64,000 bases of DNA from Chryseobacterium populi (GTDB lineage Bacteria > Bacteroidota > Bacteroidia > Flavobacteriales > Weeksellaceae), in NCBI RefSeq assembly GCF_000282115.1, contig NZ_AKJY01000101.1, positions 1 through 64,000 on the forward strand, given 5' to 3'. Below are positions 34,232-43,303 of this stretch, one piece after another. Within the stretch, counting starts at the first letter, position 1; every line of letters begins with the position of its first letter. The translations under genes and the position numbers were made by a program. The notes beneath the pieces were generated by a model, which did not search any database, was not told the DNA's origin, and was given only the letters and a program-made list of their open reading frames with translations.

Positions 34232-34458
34232 ATTTTTTTACTTGACATGCAAAAATAAGGATGATTAAGTAAAGGGTCGATAAAAAAAGCTGTTTTTTGT
34301 CATTTTGAAGCCCGGAACCGTTATTTTGAAACATTCTTAATAATAAGAAAAACAATGCAGAAAAAACAATTTTTAAAAGCAGGAAAAAACAGATTTATAA
34401 TGCCTATCTGCCTGATTGAGACCGTCTATTCAAATTTGATAAAAAATGACACCAAAAA

Positions 34459-35040
34459 TCACTTTTCCAATGATATCTTTTTTCTGATTTTACTCAAAAA
34501 TTCATGAGAAATCCCAAGATATGAAGCCACCTGCTGTTGGGTGAGACGTTGCTCCAGATGAGGGTATTTTTCTAAGAACTCAAGATAGCGTTTATCAGCT
34601 GTTTTATGCATTAATGACAAAATTCTTCTTTGAAGTGCAACAGATGACTGCTGATTCATGATCCTGAAAAGCTTCTCTGTCTGAGGTATCGTCTGATACA
34701 ACCGTTCTTTTTCTGTCTTTGAAATCATCAATACCCCGCTGTCTTCCAGAGCTTCAATATTTAATATGCTCGGTACATGATGAATAAAGCTGTCAAGGTC
34801 TGTAATCCACCATTCTTTAGTTGCAAAATACAAAATCTGCTCAAAGCCGTCTTCCGTTAAAAAATAGACCTTAAAACATCCATCAATTACAAAACCTTCA
34901 AAAAAACAATATTCACCTTTCCTTAAAACAACCTCTTTCTTTTTAAAAGTTTTCAATTCAAAAGGTTCAGAGAAATCTTGAAATTCTTCTTTGGAAAGAT
35001 GAATATATTTGTTGATGTATTGATGAAGCAAAGTGAGCAT
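34459..35040 (-). CDS. Crp/Fnr-family transcriptional regulator
   Basis: A 193-residue regulator. It has an N-terminal cyclic-nucleotide-binding-like beta-roll (about residues 25-115, VVLRKGEYCFFEGFVIDGCFKVYF) and a dimer helix. The C-terminal HTH is LTQQQVASYLGISHEFLSKIRKKI. The beta-roll lacks an obvious cAMP-phosphate RxS pocket, so it may sense another ligand or none, as in many Bacteroidota members of this group. A 10-bp inverted repeat lies 19 bp upstream. The upstream neighbour on the same strand is an exported cysteine hydrolase, 60 bp away. Confidence 0.9.
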   Translation of the reverse strand: MLTLLHQYINKYIHLSKEEFQDFSEPFELKTFKKKEVVLRKGEYCFFEGFVIDGCFKVYFLTEDGFEQILYFATKEWWITDLDSFIHHVPSILNIEALEDSGVLMISKTEKERLYQTIPQTEKLFRIMNQQSSVALQRRILSLMHKTADKRYLEFLEKYPHLEQRLTQQQVASYLGISHEFLSKIRKKISLEK

Positions 35041-35058
35041 AAAGCTGTTTTAGTTACC

Positions 35059-35090
35059 ATAAAGATACCGATAACTTTCAGTATCTTTAT
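35059..35090. repeat. Inverted repeat upstream of Crp/Fnr-type regulator
   Basis: Perfect 10-bp arms ATAAAGATAC (35059-35068) and GTATCTTTAT (35081-35090) separated by 12 bp, just upstream of the regulator's ATG. There is no T-run, so it is more probably an operator (perhaps autoregulatory) than a terminator. The right arm, read on the minus strand, gives TATCTTTA, close to a -7 element. Confidence 0.6.
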
Positions 35091-35100
35091 TTATTTAAAC

Positions 35101-35745
35101 TTATTTTATGTTTATAAAATTATCGGTATTGACAATATCAGCATAAAGGTTTCCTAAAGCCGAAATTCCTGCCAGAAATGATCTTTGAACTTCTGATGCT
35201 TTTACAATCTGGCCGTTCAGTTCTCTGTCTCTGGTTGCTGTTGCATCTCCGACGATGGTATTCCTGAAACCAAAATCAAATGCAGCCCTGGTTGTAGATT
35301 CTACACAAACGTCTGTCATCATTCCTGTAATAACAAGATTTTTGATCCCTTTTACCTGTAAATATTCCAAAAGATCTGTTTCCCTGAAACTATTGGGATA
35401 ATACTTTACAATTATTTTTTCATCTTTTTGAGGTTTCACTGAAGAATTGATTTCGGCTCCTTCAGTATCCGGCAGGAAGAAAGTTGCGCCTTCATTGGTT
35501 GCAATATGCCTGATGTGAATGACCGGAAGATTATTCCTTCTGAAATATTCCAAAACCTTTCGGGCTTTTTCACCTGCCTCCTCTGCTCCTGTCAAAGTCA
35601 TATTTCCACCTTTGAAATAATCATTTTGTACATCGATAATTAATAATGCTGTGTTTTCCATGTTTTTCTTTTTCTGTGCGTTAACCGGTGATAATGAAAT
35701 TAAAGTAAGACATACTGTCAAAATACATTTGAATACATTTTTCAT
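35101..35745 (-). CDS. Isochorismatase-like cysteine hydrolase with signal peptide
   Basis: Cysteine hydrolase fold: LLIIDVQNDYF (catalytic D near residue 38), a lysine near 108 (KYYPNSF), and the nucleophile cysteine in VITGMMTDVCVESTTRAAFDFGF preceded by the cis-peptide-type GMMTD. The first 23 residues (MKNVFKCILTVCLTLISLSPVNAQ) form a convincing signal peptide ending in a Bacteroidota A-Q site, unlike most members, which are cytosolic. A second ATG (MENTALLIID, residue 29) could give a cytosolic form. The substrate is unknown; the group includes amidases, nicotinamidases and isochorismatases. Confidence 0.88.
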   Translation of the reverse strand: MKNVFKCILTVCLTLISLSPVNAQKKKNMENTALLIIDVQNDYFKGGNMTLTGAEEAGEKARKVLEYFRRNNLPVIHIRHIATNEGATFFLPDTEGAEINSSVKPQKDEKIIVKYYPNSFRETDLLEYLQVKGIKNLVITGMMTDVCVESTTRAAFDFGFRNTIVGDATATRDRELNGQIVKASEVQRSFLAGISALGNLYADIVNTDNFINIK

Positions 35746-35767
35746 TTTTTTGTAAAATTTTATATGA

Positions 35768-35812
35768 CAAAATTAGGCACATGAAAAATCCTGACATTTG
35801 AACTAGTTCAAA
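35768..35812 (-). promoter_or_regulatory. -7 element and 16-bp palindrome upstream of cysteine hydrolase
   Basis: Minus strand TAATTTTG (35775-35768) lies about 23 bp before the ATG. Upstream of it is the perfect 16-bp palindrome TTTGAACTAGTTCAAA (35797-35812), placed at about -30 to -45, where an activator or repressor could contact polymerase. The rest of the 35746-36056 gap holds only AT-rich DNA and, at 36035-36042, a TAAATTTG box for ftsK. Confidence 0.6.
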
Positions 35813-36056
35813 AAAATAATATAAAAAATATTTTTCATCAGATAAAGATAAAGGGTGATAGATTTGCTCTCTAAATTAAAGAACTTCGGCTGAATATAAA
35901 TCATTCATTACAAACTCATTCAGAAACAGAATGAAGGATAAATTATTAATAAACAAAATGAATTTTCAAAAAAATAAGTATAAATTACCATTTCTTTTTG
36001 AGTAAAAAAGATTCTTTTAATGTTGAAAAAACATTAAATTTGCCCACATTGATATT

Positions 36057-38576
36057 ATGGATAAAAAGACACAAACCAAACAGCAGGAATCGTCTGAAAA
36101 AGGCAAAATCTTATCGAAACCCCGTATTTTTTTCGGGCTTATATTTATACTTTTTTCTGTAGTTCTTACCTTTTCGTTTATATCCTATCTGGCGAACTGG
36201 AAAGCAGATCAGAGTCAGGCCGGAACGATGCTTGACAAAGGGATAAAATCCTCAAATATTTTTGGAAAACTAGGCGACTGGTTGGGGAATCTTTTCATTT
36301 TTGAAAGCATAGGAGTTGCTTCTTTTATCATTGCATTTCTTTTTCTTGTTTTCGGAACCCTGATTCTGAAGAAAAAGACGTTTAAGCCCTGGAAAACCGT
36401 AGGACATTCATTATTCTTCATCTGCTGGCTTCCCGTTTTATTTGGAGCCATCACCAAGGGACAGGGTGTTTTAGGCGGTGTATACGGATACCAGATCATG
36501 GATTATCTTAATGCCATTATCGGAGCCGTTGGTCTCTGGGTGGTATTGGCAGCAAGTATCCTTTTATATTTCATTTTAGAATTCAATCTGCGTCCGAGCT
36601 CAATTAAAAACAAATTGAATGAGATCAATGAAAACACCATCGGGAAAGTAAAATCAATGATGCCTAGCTCTGATGAGAATTTCGAAGCCGATGAGGAGCT
36701 GGAAGAAGAAAGTAAAGAAAACGGGTCCAAGATTACGGTAACTGAAATAGTGGATACACCTGCAAAACCACAGGAACCTGTAAGTGTTCCTAAAGGTTTC
36801 CCTGAAGTTCCTGTTTCTACCAGCCTGGAAACAATTTCTACCCCTAACCAGACTTCATTTGATGATGAAAAAAATGCATCTCAATCGCTTAACCTGAATC
36901 TTAATACCAAACCAGGCATTCCGGTTTCAACCCCTGAGCAGGCTTTTGATATTAAACCTTCCCCAACAGCCCAGGAAAATATTAAATTCAATGTTGAGGT
37001 TGCTCCAGTAGTTGATATATTGGATGATTCTGACAGAAAATCCCAGGAACTGGTAGAAAAGCACGGTCTTTACGATCATAAACTCGATCTTCCCAATTTC
37101 CATATGCCTCCTGTTGATTTATTAAAAGATTACGGAAGTGAGGAAATATCTATTAACAAAGAAGAGTTAGAAGAAAATAAGAATAAGATCGTAGGCCTTT
37201 TAAAGAATTTCAACGTTGGAATTGCTGAAATCAAAGCTACGATCGGACCGACCGTTACCTTATACGAAATTGTACCGGAAGCCGGAATACGTGTGGCCGC
37301 CATTAAAAAGCTGCAGGATGATATCGCCCTGAACCTTTCTGCATTGGGAATAAGGATCATCGCACCAATGCCTGGAAAAGGAACCATCGGGATTGAAGTT
37401 CCGAGAAAAAACCCTACCATGGTTTCCATGCGTTCTGTGATTGCTTCACAAAAATTCCAGAATACGGATATGGATCTGCCTGTTGTTTTCGGAAAAACCA
37501 TTTCCAATGAGATCTTCATGGCCGATTTATCAAAAATGCCGCACTTATTGATGGCCGGTGCTACAGGACAAGGAAAGTCGGTGGGTATTAATGCCATTCT
37601 TACTTCTCTTCTTTACAAAAAACATCCGAGCGAACTGAAATTCGTCATGGTAGACCCCAAAAAGGTTGAGCTCTCATTATACTCAAAAATTGAAAGACAT
37701 TATCTTGCCAAGCTTCCGGATGTAGATGAAGCCATTATTACAGATACCAATAAAGTAATCAATACACTGAATTCTCTTTGTATCGAGATGGATACAAGAT
37801 ATGACCTTCTTAAAAATGCTTTCTGTAAAAATTTAAAGGAATACAACAAAAAATTCACGGAAAGAAAATTAAATCCGGAAAACGGACATCGTTATTTACC
37901 TTACATCGTTTTGGTGGTTGATGAGTTTGCAGATTTAATTATGACTGCAGGAAAAGAGGTTGAATTACCTATCGCAAGATTAGCCCAATTGGCAAGAGCA
38001 GTAGGAATTCACCTTATTGTCGCAACACAAAGGCCTTCCGTAAATGTGATCACAGGGATGATTAAAGCCAATTTCCCGGCAAGGGCAGCTTTCAGGGTGA
38101 TTTCAAGTGTAGATTCCAGAACGATTCTGGATTCTACGGGAGCTGATCAGCTGATCGGGAAAGGTGATATGCTTTATTTTAACGGAAATGAAATTTTAAG
38201 GCTTCAGTGTGCTTTTGTAGATACTCCTGAAGTAGAAAGAATTGCTGAATTTATCGGTGAACAGAAAGGATATGCGTCAGCATTTTTACTTCCGGAATAT
38301 GTTTCTGAAGATTCTACAAGTACGGTAGGAGCATTTGACCCGAATGAAAAAGATGCCCTGTTTGAAGAAGCGGCAAGAATCATTGTTTCTACCCAGCAGG
38401 GATCAACTTCCATGCTTCAGAGACAATTGAAGCTGGGATATAACAGAGCCGGAAGAATTATGGATCAATTGGAGGCAAGCGGTATTGTTGGCGGATTTAA
38501 TGGCGCTAAAGCCAGAGAGGTTCTGATCAGCGACCTTCATTCTTTGGAACAGTTTTTGGAAGACCTGCGTAGTTAA
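36057..38576 (+). CDS. ftsK: DNA translocase FtsK/SpoIIIE
   Basis: Septal DNA pump that clears the chromosome terminus during division. The N-terminal membrane domain has four to five helices (about residues 25-175). A Pro/Ser-rich acidic linker runs to about 320. The motor has GVGIAEIKATIGPTVTLYE (alpha domain), Walker A GATGQGKSVG (around 500), Walker B ILVVDEFADLIMT (around 620) and a C-terminal winged-helix gamma domain (DALFEEAARIIVSTQQGSTSMLQRQLKLGYNRAGRIMDQLE) that reads KOPS-like sites. At 839 residues it is typical for Bacteroidota. A TAAATTTG element ends 14 bp before the ATG. lolA and an LptF/G permease follow. Confidence 0.96.
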   Translation: MDKKTQTKQQESSEKGKILSKPRIFFGLIFILFSVVLTFSFISYLANWKADQSQAGTMLDKGIKSSNIFGKLGDWLGNLFIFESIGVASFIIAFLFLVFGTLILKKKTFKPWKTVGHSLFFICWLPVLFGAITKGQGVLGGVYGYQIMDYLNAIIGAVGLWVVLAASILLYFILEFNLRPSSIKNKLNEINENTIGKVKSMMPSSDENFEADEELEEESKENGSKITVTEIVDTPAKPQEPVSVPKGFPEVPVSTSLETISTPNQTSFDDEKNASQSLNLNLNTKPGIPVSTPEQAFDIKPSPTAQENIKFNVEVAPVVDILDDSDRKSQELVEKHGLYDHKLDLPNFHMPPVDLLKDYGSEEISINKEELEENKNKIVGLLKNFNVGIAEIKATIGPTVTLYEIVPEAGIRVAAIKKLQDDIALNLSALGIRIIAPMPGKGTIGIEVPRKNPTMVSMRSVIASQKFQNTDMDLPVVFGKTISNEIFMADLSKMPHLLMAGATGQGKSVGINAILTSLLYKKHPSELKFVMVDPKKVELSLYSKIERHYLAKLPDVDEAIITDTNKVINTLNSLCIEMDTRYDLLKNAFCKNLKEYNKKFTERKLNPENGHRYLPYIVLVVDEFADLIMTAGKEVELPIARLAQLARAVGIHLIVATQRPSVNVITGMIKANFPARAAFRVISSVDSRTILDSTGADQLIGKGDMLYFNGNEILRLQCAFVDTPEVERIAEFIGEQKGYASAFLLPEYVSEDSTSTVGAFDPNEKDALFEEAARIIVSTQQGSTSMLQRQLKLGYNRAGRIMDQLEASGIVGGFNGAKAREVLISDLHSLEQFLEDLRS

Positions 38577-38652
38577 AAGGAAATTCAACGTGAATTTAAC
38601 TTTTGAAAGTGAAGAATGTCTAATGTTTACAGGTTATTATAAAAGTAAAAAA

Positions 38653-39300
38653 ATGAAAAAAATTATTTCAAAAATTATATTAGGTGGTTTTGTTATCGGA
38701 GCAGTAGGTTTAGCCAATGCTCAGAAAATTGATGCAAAAGCAAAAAAGATCCTCGATGATATTACAGCCAACTATAATTCTAAAAAGAACTCATATTTCA
38801 AGTTTTCTTTCGGAAGTGGTACAAATGAGCTTGTGGATAAAACAGAACCCGGAATTTATTATTCTGCAGGAGACAAATATAAGTTGAAAATAATGGGCAC
38901 AGAACAGATTTTTGACGGAAATAAAATCTACAACATCAACGCTGAAGACATGGAAGTAACCATTGCAAAACCTAATGGCAGCAGCTCGATGTTCTCTCCT
39001 ATCAATTATCTTTCTACTTATAGAAATGATTATAATGTAACTTATAATGGTAAGAAAAAAGTAAATGGCATTAATGCTGATTTTATCAAACTTACCCCAA
39101 TCAAAGCAAATGGGATAAAATATGTTTATCTTTTTGTAGACTCTGTAAAAAAGCAGATGGTAAAACTGGAACAGCACGGAAATAATAAAGATGTTGCCGT
39201 AATTGCCATTAAGGAATACAAAGAAAACCAGGAACTGGATCCGAATATGTTTGCATTTGATAAGAATAAATATAAGAATTACGTAATTACAGAATTATAA
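38653..39300 (+). CDS. lolA: Periplasmic lipoprotein carrier LolA-like
   Basis: Carries lipoproteins across the periplasm. The signal peptide MKKIISKIILGGFVIGAVGLANAQ ends at an A-Q site. The mature part of about 190 residues alternates beta strands (FSFGSGTNELVDKTEPGIYYSAGDKYKLKIMGTEQIFDGNKIYNIN), consistent with the open LolA/LolB barrel. It ends ELDPNMFAFDKNKYKN, where LolA homologues have a conserved DPxxFxF tail. A longer frame from 38590 exists, but the ATG at 38653 begins the signal peptide. It follows ftsK by 76 bp, and a terminator follows it. Confidence 0.9.
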   Translation: MKKIISKIILGGFVIGAVGLANAQKIDAKAKKILDDITANYNSKKNSYFKFSFGSGTNELVDKTEPGIYYSAGDKYKLKIMGTEQIFDGNKIYNINAEDMEVTIAKPNGSSSMFSPINYLSTYRNDYNVTYNGKKKVNGINADFIKLTPIKANGIKYVYLFVDSVKKQMVKLEQHGNNKDVAVIAIKEYKENQELDPNMFAFDKNKYKNYVITEL

Positions 39301-39377
39301 AAGTGATTAAATCAGAAGCAAATCTCACGTTTTATGATTTTCCATTTTTACATAATGATAAAAAAATAATAAAATAT

Positions 39378-39405
39378 AAAGTCACAAAGAAAACTTTGTG
39401 GCTTT
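39378..39405 (+). terminator. Terminator after lolA
   Basis: AAAGTCACAAAG / CTTTGTGGCTTT, a 12-bp stem with one G-U and a 4-nt loop, then TT. It lies 18 bp before the LptF/G ATG. A TAATTTTG box follows immediately (39411-39418). Confidence 0.8.
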
Positions 39406-39422
39406 TTGATTAATTTTGGCGA

Positions 39423-40880
39423 ATGTTAAAAATACTAGACCGATATATCATAAAGACCTTCTTTGGGCCATTTTTCTTTATATTCAGTGTATTGTTTTTC
39501 ATATTTATTGTAAACATTATCTGGGTTCAGTTAGGGCAGTTTATGGGAAAAGGATTAAACTACTGGCAAATCATTAAGCTCCTGTTCTATCTGGGAGTAA
39601 GTGTTATCAGTATGGTACTTCCTCTTACCATCCTTCTGGCAAGTATTATGTCTTTCGGTGAATTTGGAGAGCGGTATGAGCTAGCAGCCATGAAAGCTGC
39701 AGGAATTTCGCTCACCAGAGTAATGGTTCCCCTCCTGGGAGTTACTGCGATATTATCGATTATGCTGTATTTCTTTTCAAATAATATCATTCCCGATTTC
39801 CAGAGGAAAGCCAAGAATATGCTCTTTAATATTGCCCAGACAAAGCCGGCCCTGAATTTCACACCCGGCCAGTTTATTGATCAGATTCCGGGATATATGG
39901 TGAAATTTGATCAGATTTACGGAGCTAATGACGAAAATATTGATGGTGTTTTTGTTCATAAAAAAGCAACGAGCTACGATAACCAAAGAACCATTGTTGC
40001 GAAAAAAGGAAAATTCGTTCAGGCTGTAAACAAAAATTATTTAAAGCTTGTTCTTTATGATGGATATGTTTACGAAGATAATTTTGCCGGAAAAGGTGAA
40101 AATGTTCGTTTAAAACAACCCGATCAGGCAATTAAATTTGATTCTCTGACTTTGCATTTTGATGTGAGTGACCTTATTAATAAAGCTATTGAAGAAGAAC
40201 AGATTACGGATGATTACCGTTTCCAGACGTATAACCAGTTGAATAAAACGATCGACATCAATAAAAAAGAAAACGACAAGTTTTTCACAACGGTTACTTC
40301 AGATGTTCTGAACCAAACCAATTCTGTTGTAAGCTATATGGATAAAAACAATAAGTCCAAAACACCTGCAAAGCTTCAGATGAAACTTGATACCGTAAAA
40401 ACGGATAAAAAAATGGAAATAGTCTATAATGCCTATAACCGTTTAGATAATTTAAAGTCTATGCTCGACGGAAAAACCAATGATTTTAAGCCTAATATAA
40501 AATATTTCAGTAAGGTGGTCATTTACCAGCAAAGGATACTCTCCTATTCGTTTACCTGTATTATTTTCTTTCTAATCGGGGCCAGCTTAGGGTCTATTAT
40601 CAGGAAAGGAGGTATGGGAGTTCCTGTAATTATCGCTATCGTTATTTTCATCATCTTCTATGTGATTAATGTAGGAATGGAAAATATGGCATGGTCCGGA
40701 AAGTTAAATCCTTACCTCGCGGCCTGGCTTCCTAATATGATTCTTTTTCCTTTTGGAGTAATTATGACTTATAAAGCACTTACAGATTCACAATTGTTTG
40801 ACGCCGAGAAATATAAAGCTTTCTTAAAACCGATCACAAAGCGGTTTAGCAAGAACAAAGAACATAAAAGATATCAGTAA
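39423..40880 (+). CDS. LptF/LptG-family lipopolysaccharide export permease
   Basis: Inner membrane subunit of the LPS extraction complex LptB2FG. It starts MLKILDRYIIKTFFGPFFFIFSVLFF and has three N-terminal helices. The coupling segment is FGEFGERYELAAMKAAGISLTRVM, the LptF/G hallmark that contacts LptB. A periplasmic jellyroll domain spans about residues 130-360, and three C-terminal helices follow with GASLGSIIRKGGMGVPVIIAIVIFIIFYVINVGMENMA. Whether it is LptF or LptG cannot be decided from one sequence. A -7-like TAATTTTG ends only 4 bp before the ATG, so a very short leader or readthrough from lolA is expected. Confidence 0.94.
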   Translation: MLKILDRYIIKTFFGPFFFIFSVLFFIFIVNIIWVQLGQFMGKGLNYWQIIKLLFYLGVSVISMVLPLTILLASIMSFGEFGERYELAAMKAAGISLTRVMVPLLGVTAILSIMLYFFSNNIIPDFQRKAKNMLFNIAQTKPALNFTPGQFIDQIPGYMVKFDQIYGANDENIDGVFVHKKATSYDNQRTIVAKKGKFVQAVNKNYLKLVLYDGYVYEDNFAGKGENVRLKQPDQAIKFDSLTLHFDVSDLINKAIEEEQITDDYRFQTYNQLNKTIDINKKENDKFFTTVTSDVLNQTNSVVSYMDKNNKSKTPAKLQMKLDTVKTDKKMEIVYNAYNRLDNLKSMLDGKTNDFKPNIKYFSKVVIYQQRILSYSFTCIIFFLIGASLGSIIRKGGMGVPVIIAIVIFIIFYVINVGMENMAWSGKLNPYLAAWLPNMILFPFGVIMTYKALTDSQLFDAEKYKAFLKPITKRFSKNKEHKRYQ

Positions 40881-40881
40881 T

Positions 40882-40910
40882 AAAAAGATCCGGAAATTCC
40901 GGATCTTTTT
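40882..40910 (+). terminator. Terminator of LptF/G gene
   Basis: Perfect 12-bp stem AAAAAGATCCGG / CCGGATCTTTTT with a 5-nt loop and T-run, starting 2 bp after the stop. Confidence 0.9.
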
Positions 40911-41013
40911 TTGTTTTTAATTTTTAAATTTACGAAGGTCTATAAGTTATAAATGAGGACTGATAAATACTCAACAAAATATTTAAACAGTAATTTCCCA
41001 ATCTCTTAATCTT

Positions 41014-41658
41014 ATGAAAACTTCCTTATTCCTTCTAAGCCTAGTTTTTATTACTTCCTGTAAAAATGAAACGAATAAAACCGTTGATCAGAATTCTGCT
41101 GCTGCAGATACACTGACTTTCGGACCCACAAAGGCCTCTTCTGTGAAAGAAAATAAAATACTGACCGTAGAGGATATAAAAAAGGAATACGGTATTCTTA
41201 ACGGTGAACTCAGCAAAGGAAAACTCGATTCCCTGAGTTTTAAATATGAGTGTGACGAGAGATCAGGAGAAGTTACTTTTTATTCCGATAAAGAAGGCCT
41301 GAAAATTATAAAGCATTTTTATGCGGAATACAGTCATTTTTCTTCCGTTGAAAATTATTTTATTAAAAACGAGACTCCCTTTTTCATTTTAAAAGAAGAT
41401 ACATCCTGGAGCTTCGACGACGGTACTCCGGAAAAACCGGAAACAAAAGATGATATTATTGAGCAACGCATTTATTTACAAAATGGCAAAGCGATAAAAT
41501 GCCTCGAGAAAAACTACATGGTAAAGTCCAGTGGCTCCAGTCCTGATCCCGGTAAAATCCTTAATAAAGAGATACAGTGTTCCGGTGAGGAGTTATTGAA
41601 AACGTATGGGTTGCTGTTGAAGAGTAAGGAGAAAAGAGGTGAGATCAAATGCCTGTAG
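41014..41658 (+). CDS. Lipoprotein of unknown function
   Basis: A 214-residue lipoprotein. The signal ends FITSCKNE (C16), followed by a short acid- and polar-rich linker. The globular part is mixed alpha/beta with charged strands (GKLDSLSFKYECDERSGEVTFYSDKEGLKIIKHFYAEYSHFSSVENYFIKNETPFFILKED is the core). It has two cysteine pairs (in YECDERSG and IKCLEKN) that may form disulfides. I do not recognise a family. It is framed by terminators on both sides, so it is monocistronic. Confidence 0.82.
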   Translation: MKTSLFLLSLVFITSCKNETNKTVDQNSAAADTLTFGPTKASSVKENKILTVEDIKKEYGILNGELSKGKLDSLSFKYECDERSGEVTFYSDKEGLKIIKHFYAEYSHFSSVENYFIKNETPFFILKEDTSWSFDDGTPEKPETKDDIIEQRIYLQNGKAIKCLEKNYMVKSSGSSPDPGKILNKEIQCSGEELLKTYGLLLKSKEKRGEIKCL

Positions 41659-41708
41659 AAAACATTATTTAAATGTCAGCTATTCTTTTCCAGAAATAAT
41701 TACGTAAA

Positions 41709-41738
41709 AAAAGAGACCATCAAAAAACAGTCTCTTTT
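41709..41738. terminator. Bidirectional terminator between lipoprotein gene and frr
   Basis: Perfect 9-bp stem AAAAGAGAC / GTCTCTTTT with a 12-nt loop, in the gap between convergent genes. Confidence 0.75.
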
Positions 41739-41761
41739 ATATTTTCTTCAGTGCCTGAAAA

Positions 41762-42316
41762 TTATACTTTCATAATTTCAGCATCTTTTATTTTAAGATG
41801 ATCGTCACAAAGCTTCACATATTTATCAGTAAGCGCCTGAATATCTTCTTCCACTCCTTTTATGACATCTTCAGAAACTCCTTCCAGCTTTTTAAGTTCT
41901 TTCAAACCTTCCTGTCTCGCATTTCTTACAACGATTTTGGTTTGTTCAGTTTCACTCTTAGCCTGTTTTGCCAGTTCTTTTCTTCTTTCCTCTGTTAAAG
42001 GCGGTACATTAAGGATAATGTTTTCCCCGTTATTAGAAGGTGCAAAACCTAAATTAGAGTTAATAATAGCTTTTTCTATCGCATTAATAGCTGTCTTGTC
42101 CCAGGGCTGGATAGAGATGGTCATTGCATCCGGAACAGAAACATTGGCAACCTGGTTGATAGGAGTCGGCGCTCCGTAATATTCAACCATAACATCCTGC
42201 ACCATAGATGTAGAAGCACGTCCCGCTCTGATTCTTTGAAATGCATGATCCAAATGTTTTATAGCCGCGTCCATGTCCTGCTTTACAGTTTCTACTATAA
42301 GATCTAATTCTTCCAT
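41762..42316 (-). CDS. frr: Ribosome recycling factor
   Basis: Splits post-termination ribosomes with EF-G. A 184-residue RRF: VKQDMDAAIKHLDHAFQRIRAGRASTSMVQDVMVEYYGAPTPINQVANVSVPDAMTISIQPWD is the diagnostic N-terminal block, followed by the long three-helix bundle with PPLTEERRKELAKQAK. I use the ATG at 42316 (MEELDLIVE), the family-typical start; the longer frame upstream adds ten residues with no family match. It follows pyrH by 112 bp on the same strand, as is usual in bacteria. Confidence 0.97.
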   Translation of the reverse strand: MEELDLIVETVKQDMDAAIKHLDHAFQRIRAGRASTSMVQDVMVEYYGAPTPINQVANVSVPDAMTISIQPWDKTAINAIEKAIINSNLGFAPSNNGENIILNVPPLTEERRKELAKQAKSETEQTKIVVRNARQEGLKELKKLEGVSEDVIKGVEEDIQALTDKYVKLCDDHLKIKDAEIMKV

Positions 42317-42428
42317 TATATATTTAAAATTTGATAGGTTACACATTAATTATAAATGATGATCAATAATTGGTAAATGATGAATAATAAGCAATGGGTA
42401 ATTGTACAAATCCCTGTTGCCTATGTGA

Positions 42429-43136
42429 TTACAAATCAACTAAAGTACCCACATTCTCCCCTTCTACAATTTTCACTAAGTTCCCGTCCTTATTCATATC
42501 AAATACGATGATCGGTAATTTATTTTCGTGGCTTAAGGTAAATGCCGTCATATCCATCACTTTAAGGTTCTTTTCAAAAACTTCATCAAAAGATAAAGAA
42601 TTATATTTTACAGCACCTGCATTCTTTTCAGGATCACTGTCATAAATACCGTCTACTCTTGTGCCTTTCAGAATAACATCCGCTCCTATTTCAATTGCTC
42701 TTAAGGTAGCAGCTGTGTCAGTAGTGAAATACGGGTTTCCTGTTCCGGCCCCGAAAATAACCACTCTTCCTTTTTCAAGGTGTCTTACTGCTCGTCTCTT
42801 GATAAAAGGTTCAGCTACTTTATCCATTTCAATGGCAGACTGAAGCCTTGTTTTAATTCCTGCATCTTCCAATGCACCCTGAAGAGCCATTCCGTTGATA
42901 ACAGTGGCCAGCATCCCCATATAATCTCCCTGCACCCTGTCCATTCCTTTCGCAGCACCTGCTACACCACGGAAAATATTTCCTCCTCCAATTACAATGG
43001 CAACCTCACAACCTTTATCTACTACTTTTCTTATTTCAGCTGCATATTCCTGTAGCCTTTCATTATCAATACCATATTGTCTGTTCCCCATTAAGGCTTC
43101 ACCACTAAGTTTTAGAAGGATTCTTTTATATTTCAT
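42429..43136 (-). CDS. pyrH: UMP kinase (uridylate kinase)
   Basis: Hexameric bacterial UMP kinase of the amino-acid-kinase fold. The start KRILLKLSGEALMGN binds phosphate, and VAIVIGGGNIFRG follows. Later blocks are the nucleotide-site GNPYFTTDTAATLRAIEIGADVILKGTRVDGIY and the ending MNKDGNLVKIVEGENVGTLV. The 235-residue length is standard. A TATATTTG -7 box lies at 43199-43192, about 55 bp upstream; the minus unit is pyrH-frr. Confidence 0.97.
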   Translation of the reverse strand: MKYKRILLKLSGEALMGNRQYGIDNERLQEYAAEIRKVVDKGCEVAIVIGGGNIFRGVAGAAKGMDRVQGDYMGMLATVINGMALQGALEDAGIKTRLQSAIEMDKVAEPFIKRRAVRHLEKGRVVIFGAGTGNPYFTTDTAATLRAIEIGADVILKGTRVDGIYDSDPEKNAGAVKYNSLSFDEVFEKNLKVMDMTAFTLSHENKLPIIVFDMNKDGNLVKIVEGENVGTLVDL

Positions 43137-43256
43137 CTTTAATTTTTAATAATTTTTTTAATAGGGTTGGTTTCCCTGAAATTTGACTTTGCAAATATAA
43201 TCATTAAAAATATTGGAAAAAGAAAAATATTAAGTGTAAATAATGTTTGAAATATT

Positions 43257-43285
43257 TTGATACGTACGAAAAAGGATTATTTTTG
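43257..43285 (+). promoter_or_regulatory. porQ promoter
   Basis: TTG (43257-43259), 18-nt spacer, TATTTTTG (43278-43285). A start near 43291 leaves a 13-nt leader before the TTG initiation codon at 43304. Confidence 0.78.
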
Positions 43286-43303
43286 CATTAATTATAAATT
43301 GAA

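Noticed and set aside
35059..35090. Classical CRP site (TGTGA-N6-TCACA)
   Set aside because: The arms are ATAAAGATAC/GTATCTTTAT with a 12-bp spacer, which does not match the enteric CRP consensus. It is reported only as an inverted repeat.
37130..37597. 155-codon antisense frame inside ftsK
   Set aside because: Overlaps the conserved motor domain completely and has no promoter or homologue-like pattern.
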